Shown: one piece after another, positions 6,646 through 13,160 of the stretch
Position numbering within the stretch: position 1 is the first letter of the stretch
How the letters are laid out: every line of letters starts with the position of its first letter
Source: a virus
Strand: one strand, 5' to 3'
Length of the DNA stretch: 33,719 bases
IMG/VR virus record: IMGVR_UViG_3300007735_000641
Span: 1 to 33,719 of that record
Notes under the pieces: model-generated
Told to the model about the DNA's origin: nothing
Database searches by the model: none
Seen by the model: the letters and a program-made list of their open reading frames with translations, nothing else
Position numbers and translations under genes: made by a program

Positions 6646-6833
6646 ATCCTAACATTTGCTTCAGTTTCATTCCAGTTTTTAGAAACAAACTGATGGCAGA
6701 TGAACCTGCCACTAAGAACCTCACCATCAATATCCATAAGAACTCTTTCATTTTCTTTGGGTAACTCCTTTGGGGTTTTCCAAACCAGCATTGACCATTT
6801 GGTTTCTGCAATCTCCACATCAATAGCGGACAT
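6612..6833 (-). CDS. DUF551-like small protein, 73 aa
   Basis: The pattern WKTPKELPKENERVLM, then GEVLSGRF and WASWPKPPKW, fits the short domain found in many phage and prophage proteins (DUF551-like; W-x-P-x-x-P near the start and a W-x-P-x-P near the end). Function unknown. The ATG at 6833 lies inside the preceding gene's last codons (14-base overlap). Read as a beta-rich single-domain protein. Confidence 0.6.
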   Translation of the reverse strand: MSAIDVEIAETKWSMLVWKTPKELPKENERVLMDIDGEVLSGRFICHQFVSKNWNETEANVRMWASWPKPPKW

Positions 6834-7044
6834 TTTGCATTCTCCTTATGGCTGTAACCACATCATTAAGAATATCCTTAATAACCTGGTCTTCGTTTGA
6901 GTCTGCAATCTGCTGGACTAATTCAGCACAACGATTGCGCTCAATCTCTGAAACCTTTGCAAAGTTCTCCCTCAGAATGTTGGGGATTTCCCCCAGCATC
7001 TGGGAGCCAATGCTTTCTGTAGCATCAGAAAGGAATCTGGTCAT
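6820..7044 (-). CDS. Small helical hypothetical protein, 74 aa
   Basis: The ATG at 7044 lies 20 bases inside the end of the upstream gene. The protein is helical and acidic in its middle part (NILRENFAKVSEIERNRCAE, VQQIADSNEDQVIKDIL) and has no recognisable motif. Tight overlap on both sides supports it as a real gene. Function unknown. Confidence 0.5.
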   Translation of the reverse strand: MTRFLSDATESIGSQMLGEIPNILRENFAKVSEIERNRCAELVQQIADSNEDQVIKDILNDVVTAIRRMQNVRY

Positions 7045-7843
7045 TGGGGTTCTCCTTGGCTAATGCATCTGCTTCCAACAGGATTTCTCTGATGATTTCA
7101 TTTCTGATGATGTCGTTCTTATAGGGCTTGCCATCTGCTCCAGGCTTCAATTCTTGCCTGGACAACCAATCAAGATAATCCAAGCCCTTGTCTCCAAAGG
7201 CGGCAACCTGTCTTAAAGTTGAGCCCTTATGCTTTCCAAACTTCAACTCCATATCCCTGGGCTCACCACCATTGGTTTTAATCACAACACTATTTAACTT
7301 GGCTGTGATGTCTGCCAGGTCTGCCTTGCTAATTGAATCTGACTTTACCGTGTCCACCTTTACAGGCTCCTCATACTTCTCTGTGTTGATGTCCTCAAAG
7401 CCACCATGAGGAACTTCCTCGGCTGGTGTGGTGGATAGGTTGCGGTCGATCAGCACCACAATGTGTGCAAAGGCTGAACGACAAGCTCTGCTGATTGCCC
7501 TGGTCTGGCACATTGCCCTTCTGGCGTACTCTGGTCTCTTAGCCCACATGGGCTCATCATCTCCAACAAAGCCCTCTGCCTGGCTAATTACTTGGCCGTC
7601 TGCCATCTTCCTAACTTCTCCAATGCATCGAAAGCCACCCTCTACTTTCTCAACTCCCTTGGAAGAGGCAACACAACCATGAGCAACTGCTATGGCTTGC
7701 CATCCCTCCACCTTTACATAATCTTTATTTCCAATTCTCTGGGCTGTTGCCTTAACAATTTCTCTGCAAGCCCCTGCAACATCGGAACTTTGCCTAGCCA
7801 GGATTGCTACCTGGTTGTTTGTTGTAGTTAGTTCACTGCTCAT
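7025..7843 (-). CDS. Phage DNA-metabolism protein with ExoX-like C-terminal domain, 272 aa
   Basis: The N-terminal domain (about residues 30-135) contains VEGWQAIAVAHGCVAS, MWAKRPEYARRAMCQTRAIS and RSAFAHIVVLI, a pattern I recall from widely distributed phage proteins of uncertain, possibly ssDNA-binding or annealing, function. A linker precedes LKFGKHKGSTLRQVA and LDYLDWLSRQ (200-230), which resembles the small C-terminal module of exodeoxyribonuclease X. The protein ends NDQIPF, reminiscent of the SSB C-terminal peptide. A strong AAGGAGG site precedes the ATG. A recombination or ssDNA role is inferred, not shown. Confidence 0.55.
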   Translation of the reverse strand: MSSELTTTNNQVAILARQSSDVAGACREIVKATAQRIGNKDYVKVEGWQAIAVAHGCVASSKGVEKVEGGFRCIGEVRKMADGQVISQAEGFVGDDEPMWAKRPEYARRAMCQTRAISRACRSAFAHIVVLIDRNLSTTPAEEVPHGGFEDINTEKYEEPVKVDTVKSDSISKADLADITAKLNSVVIKTNGGEPRDMELKFGKHKGSTLRQVAAFGDKGLDYLDWLSRQELKPGADGKPYKNDIIRNEIIREILLEADALAKENPNDQIPF

Positions 7844-8052
7844 TTCATCCTCCTTATTGGTTGGTTGTTGTAGTCGTAATCCCCCAGGGATTCACGATCT
7901 TCTCTGCTTCCACTAACAGGTAAATTTAAGCTTCTAAGGTCTTTGCTCTGGTCGTATTCAGTATCTGGGAATGGGCCGCAGGCTCTGATAATCCACTGGT
8001 CTTGGGTTTCTCCTGGCAACCTCTTTGGCATCTCTGGGCATGGGTAACTCAT
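7840..8052 (-). CDS. Hypothetical protein, 70 aa
   Basis: The ATG at 8052 overlaps the upstream stop (ATGA), and AGAAAGGAA lies just upstream, so the longer frame is not needed. The protein begins MSYPCPEMPKRLPGETQ, includes QWIIRACGPFPDTEYDQS and ends NNQPIRRMK. It has no known motif; short and polar, soluble by appearance. Function unknown. Confidence 0.5.
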   Translation of the reverse strand: MSYPCPEMPKRLPGETQDQWIIRACGPFPDTEYDQSKDLRSLNLPVSGSREDRESLGDYDYNNQPIRRMK

Positions 8053-8414
8053 TTGATTCCTTTCTTTATTTGGTTTAGTAAAACATTGTATGCCATAGAC
8101 CCACCCTTGCTGATGGTTGCCTGGATTGGCTGGAGCCATTCAGAAGTTATCTTGTGGGAGGGAACCCTAAAAACCAGGATGCCCCTGCTTGCGGCCTCAT
8201 TGTATTTCTCCATGTCCTTTAGGAACCCTGCTCCCCTGGTGTGCCGTCCTCCTGTGTAGATGCCACCCTCAAGCTCAATGGCAACACCAGACTTATGGAA
8301 GTAATCAAACCTCCACTTTCTTATGGGATGAAACTTGTATTCAGCAACAAGTTCCTGGCCATGAATCACCCTCCACATAAACTCAAACTGCTTGTTTGCT
8401 TTGGAGGATTTCAT
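8049..8414 (-). CDS. PD-(D/E)xK-type nuclease-like protein (VRR/resolvase-like), 121 aa
   Basis: The ATG at 8414 has GGAACTAG upstream and avoids the longer overlap with the previous gene. Residues 22-84 contain EYKFHPIRKWRFDYFH and VAIELEGGIYTGGRHTRGAG, then YNEAASRGILVFRV. D37 and E47/E49 with a following strand resemble the metal-binding core of PD-(D/E)xK nucleases such as VRR-NUC and phage Holliday-junction-resolving enzymes. A junction-resolving or repair role in phage DNA processing is likely. The trailing catalytic lysine is not obvious by eye, so biochemical activity is uncertain. Confidence 0.65.
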   Translation of the reverse strand: MKSSKANKQFEFMWRVIHGQELVAEYKFHPIRKWRFDYFHKSGVAIELEGGIYTGGRHTRGAGFLKDMEKYNEAASRGILVFRVPSHKITSEWLQPIQATISKGGSMAYNVLLNQIKKGIK

Positions 8415-8421
8415 TTTGATT

Positions 8422-8646
8422 CTAGTTCCTACCCCACCACTTGGGTTCTGGCTCAAGCATGGCCTCTGCCCTGGCAATCATCCTATTGTTGCGCTTAATT
8501 GCTGAATCAAGCCTTTGCAGTTCTTGAGCAACCAGGATGGCAAACCTTTCCCTATGTTGCTCCTCCTCCTGGATGGCATTGCCTATTCTGTTTATAAAAA
8601 CAGCCAGGCAGATGGAGCAGATGCCAATGATGATTGCAATAATCAT
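8422..8646 (-). CDS. Small membrane protein with coiled-coil tail, 74 aa
   Basis: Residues 1-20 form a strong membrane anchor (MIIAIIIGICSICLAVFI). The remainder is a charged helix (EEEQHRERFAILVAQELQRL ... RMIARAEAML) ending KWWGRN. The ATG at 8646 overlaps the stop of the upstream 29-codon membrane peptide by four bases. The topology (short N-terminal anchor, long soluble helix) resembles small spanin-like or envelope proteins, but it is far from the lysis cassette. Function unknown. Confidence 0.55.
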   Translation of the reverse strand: MIIAIIIGICSICLAVFINRIGNAIQEEEQHRERFAILVAQELQRLDSAIKRNNRMIARAEAMLEPEPKWWGRN

Positions 8647-8732
8647 TTGGATAGAAACTCAATCCAGGAATAAATCCCCATGCCAATAAACATTCCAAGT
8701 GTGATAAAGATGTATGCTTTTAATATATTCAT
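8643..8732 (-). CDS. Predicted 29-aa membrane microprotein
   Basis: An ATG at 8732 is preceded by AGAGGAACACAA, a good ribosome-binding site. It encodes MNILKAYIFITLGMF and IGMGIYSWIEFLSK, a single hydrophobic helix with a charged end. The stop TGA overlaps the ATG of the next membrane protein by four bases, the same coupling seen throughout this region. This is stronger evidence than length alone. Function unknown; it may be a translational leader for, or partner of, the 74-aa membrane protein. Confidence 0.5.
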   Translation of the reverse strand: MNILKAYIFITLGMFIGMGIYSWIEFLSK

Positions 8733-8782
8733 TTGTGTTCCTCTCTTGTTGTAGGGTTTGTGGTTAATGTGTCAATGAGTTT

Positions 8783-8977
8783 TTAGTTAATAATATACTT
8801 AACCTTTTTCATTTTAAGAAGCATTTCAAGCAGGTCTTTTTGCCCTTCATAGTATCCAGCATCGTAGCTCATGGAACAAGATACACCGCCCTCTATTTCT
8901 GTTACATAGTCAATGGTTCTTTTTGCCTCAACTTTTGCCTCTTCAAGCAAGTCTTTGATTTGTCTTTTGGTTATCAT
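8783..8977 (-). CDS. Small acidic/helical hypothetical protein, 64 aa
   Basis: The start at 8977 is chosen because the repeated leader AACCAAGAAAG followed by GAA lies just upstream. The protein begins MITKRQIKDLLEEAK and has a central YDAGYYEGQKDLLEMLLKMK. It looks like a helical pair; no family recognised. It sits in a run of small, separately led early genes. Confidence 0.5.
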   Translation of the reverse strand: MITKRQIKDLLEEAKVEAKRTIDYVTEIEGGVSCSMSYDAGYYEGQKDLLEMLLKMKKVKYIIN

Positions 8978-9002
8978 TGTATGTGTTCCTTTCTTGGTTG
9001 GT

Positions 9003-9398
9003 TTAGTTAATTGGCTGGGCATATTCATTGGCGCCAGCCTTGACCCATGTGCCTCCAATTTGTTTAGCCAGATTATTCAATGCCCTCTTCCTTGCATCTC
9101 TCAGATACCTCTCAATCTTCTCCTGGCGTTCTTCATAGGTCTTGCAGAACACCTCATACTGGGTTGCACCATACTTCACATTGTTGCGAGTTGCATGAAC
9201 CCTGTAGGCAAAGTGGGTTCCAATGTATTTCTTGTCACACATCATCCCATAAGAATCACCAGGAATCTCCACCCTGGTTGCAATATAGGTTTTAATAATT
9301 GCACCTATCTCTCTTCCCTTTGCATCCTGGACGCCAAGGTTGCAAGGAGTTTCAATAATGTTTTTGTTGGTTTCTTCAAATCTTACTAGGTTACTCAT
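9003..9398 (-). CDS. Hypothetical protein, 131 aa
   Basis: Start at ATG 9398 with the AACCAAGAAAG leader at 9421-9411. The N-terminus (MSNLVRFEETNKN) leads into a beta-rich segment (IGAIIKTYIATRVEIPGD, FAYRVHATRNNVKYGA), and the C-terminus is a basic helix (RKRALNNLAKQIGG). No catalytic motif is visible. Function unknown; the region is typical of host-takeover or DNA-metabolism accessory genes. Confidence 0.5.
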   Translation of the reverse strand: MSNLVRFEETNKNIIETPCNLGVQDAKGREIGAIIKTYIATRVEIPGDSYGMMCDKKYIGTHFAYRVHATRNNVKYGATQYEVFCKTYEERQEKIERYLRDARKRALNNLAKQIGGTWVKAGANEYAQPIN

Positions 9399-9426
9399 AG
9401 TTTTATTTATCTTTCTTGGTTAAGGG

Positions 9427-9873
9427 TTAAGCCTTGATGTAATAGCCATACACACACCTAGTTCCAGCCCTGGTGCAGTCATGTGTATCATTTATAATTC
9501 CATCCACTACTGCTGTGAAGTGCCTTGTAACTCTGCATATAATTCTGCCCTGGGGAAGCTCACTGGATTTCAAATGGGTTTTGCATCCAGTGCCAATGCC
9601 CATTGTTGCAACCCACTTCCAGCCTTTTGATTTTAGGTAAGACCTAAGATGCTGGTGAAAGATTCCAGTGTCTGGGGTGTATTTACCATTGCTGGCAATC
9701 TTGGCCTGTCTCTTCTTGGCCAGGGGCTCATCCTTCATCAGTCTCCAAATCTCTTCCCAAACAATGCTGTAGGGTAACTCCAGTGCTATTGCAACTGCCC
9801 TGGCACCGCAATCCCTGGCCTCGCCCTTGTAGCCAGCTTCTTTTCTGCCACCGTCATTGTATGTCCAGTTCAT
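9427..9873 (-). CDS. Papain-like cysteine-peptidase-fold protein, 148 aa
   Basis: The N-terminal motif EARDCGARAVAIALELPY (18-35) places C22 at the start of a helix, as in papain-like peptidases. H118 (VTRHFTAVVDG) and D129 (INDTHDC) form a plausible His-Asp pair in the following strands. C133 and C140 near the C-terminus may add a disulfide or metal site. I recall this family in many phages as a conserved unknown. An active peptidase, amidase or deubiquitinase-like activity is possible. A leader with AACCAAGAAGAAAG precedes ATG 9873. Confidence 0.65.
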   Translation of the reverse strand: MNWTYNDGGRKEAGYKGEARDCGARAVAIALELPYSIVWEEIWRLMKDEPLAKKRQAKIASNGKYTPDTGIFHQHLRSYLKSKGWKWVATMGIGTGCKTHLKSSELPQGRIICRVTRHFTAVVDGIINDTHDCTRAGTRCVYGYYIKA

Positions 9874-9895
9874 ATAGGATTTCCTTTCTTCTTGG

Positions 9896-10129
9896 TTACT
9901 TCATTTTCCAAACAACTCTGATTTCACAATCTGGGTATTCTTCTTTTATCCTTGCTTCTTCATTGTAAATCTCTGTGTCTTTCCAGTGTAGCCAGCAGAG
10001 AGATTCCCCTGCAACTGCACCACCCTTGGTCTTAGATATTCCATGCCTGGATACTCTCAATTGCTTTGGAACAATTGCTTGCACCTTATAAAACTCTGGC
10101 TGGAACTCTGGCTGGTCAATTATTTCCAC
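9896..10129 (-). CDS. Hypothetical protein with GTG start, 77 aa
   Basis: No in-frame ATG exists, and the GTG at 10129 is preceded by AACCAAGAAAG about 12 bases upstream, so a GTG start is likely. The protein begins MEIIDQPEFQPEF, contains SRHGISKTKGG and SLCWLHWKD, and ends CEIRVVWKMK. It appears to be a small alpha/beta domain. Function unknown. Confidence 0.5.
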   Translation of the reverse strand: MEIIDQPEFQPEFYKVQAIVPKQLRVSRHGISKTKGGAVAGESLCWLHWKDTEIYNEEARIKEEYPDCEIRVVWKMK

Positions 10130-10149
10130 AGGATTTATTTCTTTCTTGG

Positions 10150-10383
10150 TTAGTAGGTTCTGCTATCTGGTGACTTTGCAAGTTCATCTATTAAAGAATT
10201 AAGCAAGCTCCACTTGCCATCCCCAAAGCCTTGCTGATATTCCTTGCTAAAGGTATTCTCTGGGTCGTATTGGGTTTTCTCTGCTGTATCCCGAAGCTCA
10301 ACAAGCAAGTCAAAAAAGTCTTGCTTGCTGTTGCACGACTGACTGAATTTTCTTTTTGTGGTTGGTTGTCCAAGCATTCTCAT
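10150..10383 (-). CDS. Small hypothetical protein, 77 aa
   Basis: The ATG at 10383 follows AGAAAGGAAACC. The basic N-terminus (MRMLGQPTTKRKF) is followed by acidic helices (FFDLLVELRDTAEKTQ) and a GFGDGKWSLLNSLIDEL segment. The stop TAA merges with the next gene's AACCAAGAAAG leader. No family recognised. Confidence 0.5.
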   Translation of the reverse strand: MRMLGQPTTKRKFSQSCNSKQDFFDLLVELRDTAEKTQYDPENTFSKEYQQGFGDGKWSLLNSLIDELAKSPDSRTY

Positions 10384-10412
10384 TTGGTTTGGTTTCCTTT
10401 CTGGGTTGGTGG

Positions 10413-10655
10413 TTAGTTGTCGAAATTGATTGTCACGCCCTTGCCAAGGTTGCGATATACTTCTGGTGCGATGGGGCTACGAATTACTGAAAGCCACTTG
10501 CAAAGACTTCTTTTGGTTTCTATCCGATGAGTGTTGCCATCAACCTTTAGTGTGAACCTATGGAAAGTTCCTCGCTCGGATTTGGGTCTTTCAATGTTCG
10601 CTATTTTAAGACCATCGAATGTCCACTCTTTGTTACCGCTTGTTGTTTCTTGCAT
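10413..10655 (-). CDS. Hypothetical protein, 80 aa, first gene of the early-type operon
   Basis: An ATG at 10655 and a GTG two codons earlier (10661) are both possible starts. The protein begins MQETTSGNKEWTFDG and contains ERPKSERGTFHRFTL and KRSLCKWLSVIR. The layout (strand, basic helix, strand) is small and unknown. It is the first gene after a 67-base intergenic gap holding a TTGACA box and a 16-bp near-palindrome, so it is probably the leading gene of a regulated early transcript. Confidence 0.5.
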   Translation of the reverse strand: MQETTSGNKEWTFDGLKIANIERPKSERGTFHRFTLKVDGNTHRIETKRSLCKWLSVIRSPIAPEVYRNLGKGVTINFDN

Positions 10656-10663
10656 ACCCACAA

Positions 10664-10689
10664 CTTAACATATGTTGAGGGTTTGTCAA
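10664..10689 (-). promoter_or_regulatory. Candidate early promoter/operator with a 16-bp inverted repeat
   Basis: On the coding strand TTGACA (10689-10684) is followed by a near-perfect inverted repeat, CTCAACATATGTTAAG (10679-10664), with a fully palindromic core AACATATGTT at 10676-10667. A convincing -10 hexamer at 17 bp is not visible; the closest, TATGTT, is only 11 bp away. The dyad looks like a repressor or activator operator beside the start of the early-type operon. The winged-helix gene directly upstream (11022-10729) is a candidate binder. Confidence 0.4.
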
Positions 10690-10728
10690 TGGTTTTTCTT
10701 TAAAAGGATTTCATTGAACATCAGTGAG

Positions 10729-11022
10729 TTAGGGAACCTTGGTTAATTTATAGTGAGTGATTGGAGTAATTCTTCTGCCAGAACTATCAAAAATTCTGAA
10801 GTCCTTTTTCTCTATAAAGCCAGCATCACACATTCTCTTCAGCAGTTTATTTCTTTGGCTACACACAGCCCCACTGAGCCCCATTTTTTTTAAGGCGCTG
10901 TCTGCTGTAAGCCAGCCAGGAGGAAGATCATCTTGTTGCTTGGAAAGAAATTTATGGAGTGTCTGAGCCCACTCACCCTTGAAACCTATTTGTGTCCACT
11001 TCTTGTTTTTAGTATTGCTCAT
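10729..11022 (-). CDS. Winged-helix DNA-binding protein, 97 aa
   Basis: Start at ATG 11022, giving an ATGA overlap with the metallophosphoesterase stop. The core GWLTADSALKKMGLSGAV and QRNKLLKRMCDAGFIEKKDF forms a helix-turn-helix plus wing, as in MarR- or ArsR-type small regulators. The C-terminal strands end HYKLTKVP. It is the last gene before the regulatory gap upstream of the early operon and may act on that gap, but this is inference. Confidence 0.6.
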   Translation of the reverse strand: MSNTKNKKWTQIGFKGEWAQTLHKFLSKQQDDLPPGWLTADSALKKMGLSGAVCSQRNKLLKRMCDAGFIEKKDFRIFDSSGRRITPITHYKLTKVP

Positions 11023-11756
11023 ACTGGGAACCTCCACTCTCCACTGCTGGTTGGTGAAAGCACATTCACAATGCAATCGTGATCATTGTATTCTCCCCAG
11101 GCTATTCCATGTTGCCACCTGGTGATGCTCCTATTTCTCCTGGCATAGGTCATTGAATCAACATTAGCCAGGCATCCAATAGTCCAGCCCACTGGAGCCC
11201 CCACACTTCTTCCAGCCGCCCTGTCCACCCTGTGCAGATGCCCAATGACAATGGGCTTCTTCATCATCTCCACATGGTCACGAACGGCATGCTCATTGAA
11301 CATCCAGCCATGCCCAAACAATGTTCCTCCATACTCTCTCCAGCCCTTCATGATGTCGTACTGCACAATCTCTGCTCTCAAATCTTTACAGACCTGGTGA
11401 AGGTCAGCCAGGCAACTGGTGGCACAATGAGCCAGGATTGCATTTGGAGAATATTGATGCTCATAAACTCGATTCTCATGGTTGCCTACAAAAAACACAT
11501 TTGGCTCTAATAACCTTAAAAAGTTTATCCCCGCATTAAAATCTTCTGAAATGCTGGCGGCTCTATCTGCTGAGTCTGGAGACCTCATTGCCCCTGCCCT
11601 AAAAGCGGCCAGGTCGATGGCATCCCCCAAGTGAAGTGTAAGGTCTGGCTTCCATCTCTTCTTAAACTCAAGCACCGCCCTAGTCGCCTTGGCATCAGCC
11701 AGGTGGCCGTGGGAACAAGTTACAGCAAGGAACTTCTTAAATTTTTGCGCCATCAT
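11019..11756 (-). CDS. Calcineurin-like metallophosphoesterase, about 245 aa
   Basis: Three tandem start codons (GTG-ATG-ATG) lie at 11759-11751; ATG 11756 has AGG five bases upstream. Metallophosphoesterase motifs follow in order: CSHGH near the N-terminus, HLGD (about 43), GNHE (about 92), FGHG (about 149) and GHLH (about 173). The usual DxH of motif I reads HGH, so one metal-binding aspartate appears replaced. Substrates of the family include nucleotides and nucleic acids. It lies between the MazG-like gene and a small regulator, in a nucleotide-metabolism-flavoured cluster. Confidence 0.75.
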   Translation of the reverse strand: MMAQKFKKFLAVTCSHGHLADAKATRAVLEFKKRWKPDLTLHLGDAIDLAAFRAGAMRSPDSADRAASISEDFNAGINFLRLLEPNVFFVGNHENRVYEHQYSPNAILAHCATSCLADLHQVCKDLRAEIVQYDIMKGWREYGGTLFGHGWMFNEHAVRDHVEMMKKPIVIGHLHRVDRAAGRSVGAPVGWTIGCLANVDSMTYARRNRSITRWQHGIAWGEYNDHDCIVNVLSPTSSGEWRFPV

Positions 11757-12093
11757 CACTACCTGTTAGAACATACCAGATTGTCCTACAATTCTCCCTG
11801 GCAGTTGTGGCACAGACTGAATCGTCTTTCATGCCCTCATGTGCAAGCTCCATGATAATTCTAATTTGCTGGCGAAGGGTCAGAAGATATGTCATTTGGT
11901 CCGTTGCCTCCTCGAGAGAAGATTCAACAACCTTTGCTGTGGACATTCCCCATAAATTCCCACCATGTTGAGCCTGGCCACGACGATATTTGTGGTCGAT
12001 CATCTCAGCCGCAACTGCCTTTATCTGCTGAAGGTGCTGTAGGTGACTAGCAGTAAATTGATTATCAGCCACAATATCAATGGTCTTTGTCAT
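11737..12093 (-). CDS. MazG-like / all-alpha NTP pyrophosphatase candidate, 118 aa
   Basis: The protein is helical with YRRGQAQHGGNLWGM (37-50) and VVESSLEEATDQMTYLLTLRQQI (55-77). E61, E62 and D65 give an EExxD signature that resembles the metal-binding helix of all-alpha NTP pyrophosphatases. Length is near that of minimal MazG domains. The likely role is hydrolysis of nucleotides or alarmone-related substrates. The second EXXD pair of canonical MazG is not obvious, so the call is a resemblance rather than proof. Confidence 0.5.
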   Translation of the reverse strand: MTKTIDIVADNQFTASHLQHLQQIKAVAAEMIDHKYRRGQAQHGGNLWGMSTAKVVESSLEEATDQMTYLLTLRQQIRIIMELAHEGMKDDSVCATTARENCRTIWYVLTGSDDGAKI

Positions 12094-12095
12094 GC

Positions 12096-12602
12096 CTAAC
12101 GACTAGACCATGGCTTTTTTTTGGCAATAGAAGGTATTTTTTTATCCACAACCTTTTGGATTTCTTTCTTTGGAATTAAAACAAGCTCTCTCCATCCAGA
12201 AACATTAGCGTCCTCAAAATGTGGGGTCTCCCATTCCAAGAATCTCAGACCATGCTTCTCCCCTATTTTCCTCATAACTCCATAGGTAAGCTCATCATCC
12301 CAGGCTGTGAAGTATTCACCAGTGGAAGAACGCGCCAGGGGAACAGCATCAATGGCCTTGCCGTGGATGTGTAGGCTCTGGGCAGGTATGCCCCTGGCAT
12401 TTGTTACCTTGGCTCCAGGCTTGGTTCTTCCCCTGGAGAAAAGTTCTTCCTGTTCTTCTGGTGTTCTGACTGAGCAGTAGATAAGAACAGGTATTTTCTT
12501 GTCCAGCAACTCAGAGTACCACTTCCCAACCCTGGCTCTAAAAGTAGCCTCCAAACGCTCTATATGCCCCAAGGAGCGTTCAGCCGCTTGCTTTAGGGTC
12601 AT
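12096..12602 (-). CDS. Endolysin, M15-type peptidase (VanY / L-Ala-D-Glu family), 168 aa
   Basis: The motif SLHIHGKAIDA (76-86) gives the SxHxxGxAxD signature with H78 and D85, and ETPHFE (125-130) supplies H128 for the catalytic zinc. This is the fold of D-alanyl-D-alanine carboxypeptidase-like and phage L-alanyl-D-glutamate endopeptidases, which cleave peptidoglycan. A basic tail (KKKPWSSR) follows. No signal peptide is seen, so export would depend on the holin candidate upstream. The ATG at 12602 overlaps the lipoprotein stop by four bases, completing the lysis cassette. Confidence 0.85.
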   Translation of the reverse strand: MTLKQAAERSLGHIERLEATFRARVGKWYSELLDKKIPVLIYCSVRTPEEQEELFSRGRTKPGAKVTNARGIPAQSLHIHGKAIDAVPLARSSTGEYFTAWDDELTYGVMRKIGEKHGLRFLEWETPHFEDANVSGWRELVLIPKKEIQKVVDKKIPSIAKKKPWSSR

Positions 12603-12883
12603 TGTGCCTCAAGCCTAGACTTGTAGCGTTCTGTCTCCTCCAGGCTCCTGGATAGTGCTTTAAGTGTCTGCCCATACAATTCCCTGTATTCTTCCTGGGT
12701 AGCATGGGTTCTATCTAACTTGTCCCATCGCATAATGAAGTCTGATATTGAATCCTGGTTGGGAACTTGCCCAAGGTCATAGGGGCGGGTGGTTGCACAC
12801 CCAGAAATCAAACTACCTGCGATGAATCCAAGAATCCACTTCCGTATCTCGCAGACGGCGTTTGTAAGCAATTTCTTCATCAT
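12599..12883 (-). CDS. Lysis-cassette lipoprotein (o-spanin candidate), 94 aa
   Basis: Start at ATG 12883 (a second ATG follows at 12880), preceded by AGGGAAAGAG. A basic N-terminus (MMKKLL) leads to a hydrophobic stretch and a lipobox, LISGC, with C29 as the acylated residue. The remainder is polar and helical (EETERYKSRLEAQ). It begins inside the 53-aa membrane gene in another frame and ends by overlapping the endolysin start, an arrangement typical of spanin pairs. An outer-membrane spanin role is likely; a coiled-coil partner of usual length is not obvious. Confidence 0.65.
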   Translation of the reverse strand: MMKKLLTNAVCEIRKWILGFIAGSLISGCATTRPYDLGQVPNQDSISDFIMRWDKLDRTHATQEEYRELYGQTLKALSRSLEETERYKSRLEAQ

Positions 12884-12974
12884 CTCTTTCCCTGCGGGTC
12901 TTTGCACGATTTTTAGTCCACCAAGCAATAATTCCTATCACACCAGCCAACGAGGCGAGAATAGCCTCCCACAT
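12813..12974 (-). CDS. Nested small membrane protein in the lysis cassette, 53 aa
   Basis: An ATG at 12974 with AGGAAATAGCA upstream encodes one membrane segment (WEAILASLAGVIGIIAWW) followed by a strongly charged tail (KTRRERDDEEIAYKRRL). The last 71 bases of the gene lie inside the lipoprotein gene in another frame. It starts two bases after the preceding holin-like gene's stop. Candidate roles are a short inner-membrane spanin or a second holin/antiholin. Its length is below typical i-spanins, so the role is inferred from position and topology. Confidence 0.55.
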   Translation of the reverse strand: MWEAILASLAGVIGIIAWWTKNRAKTRRERDDEEIAYKRRLRDTEVDSWIHRR

Positions 12975-12976
12975 TG

Positions 12977-13147
12977 CTATTTCCTAGAAAACTTAGAAAG
13001 TAGCGTAACAATCTTGGTCAGCGTTGCCTCTGGTTCATCACCAGGAATCAGAGAGGCCACAGCAACCACAGCAGAGAGAAGTGCAACCAAAGCTCCGACC
13101 CAAGCAAAGATGTCTTGCGACTGAATGAAGGTTAAGAGTTGATTCAT
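12977..13147 (-). CDS. Holin-like small membrane protein, 56 aa
   Basis: ATG 13147 is preferred to a TTG 33 bases upstream. Residues about 12-35 form a single membrane helix (IFAWVGALVALLSAVVAVAS) with a short N-terminal amphipathic part and a polar C-terminus ending SKFSRK. Position directly upstream of a nested membrane gene, lipoprotein and endolysin supports a pore-forming holin role. No strong ribosome-binding site is visible, which may fit low expression of a lysis timer. Family not assigned. Confidence 0.55.
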   Translation of the reverse strand: MNQLLTFIQSQDIFAWVGALVALLSAVVAVASLIPGDEPEATLTKIVTLLSKFSRK

Positions 13148-13160
13148 ACTGATGGGGAAG

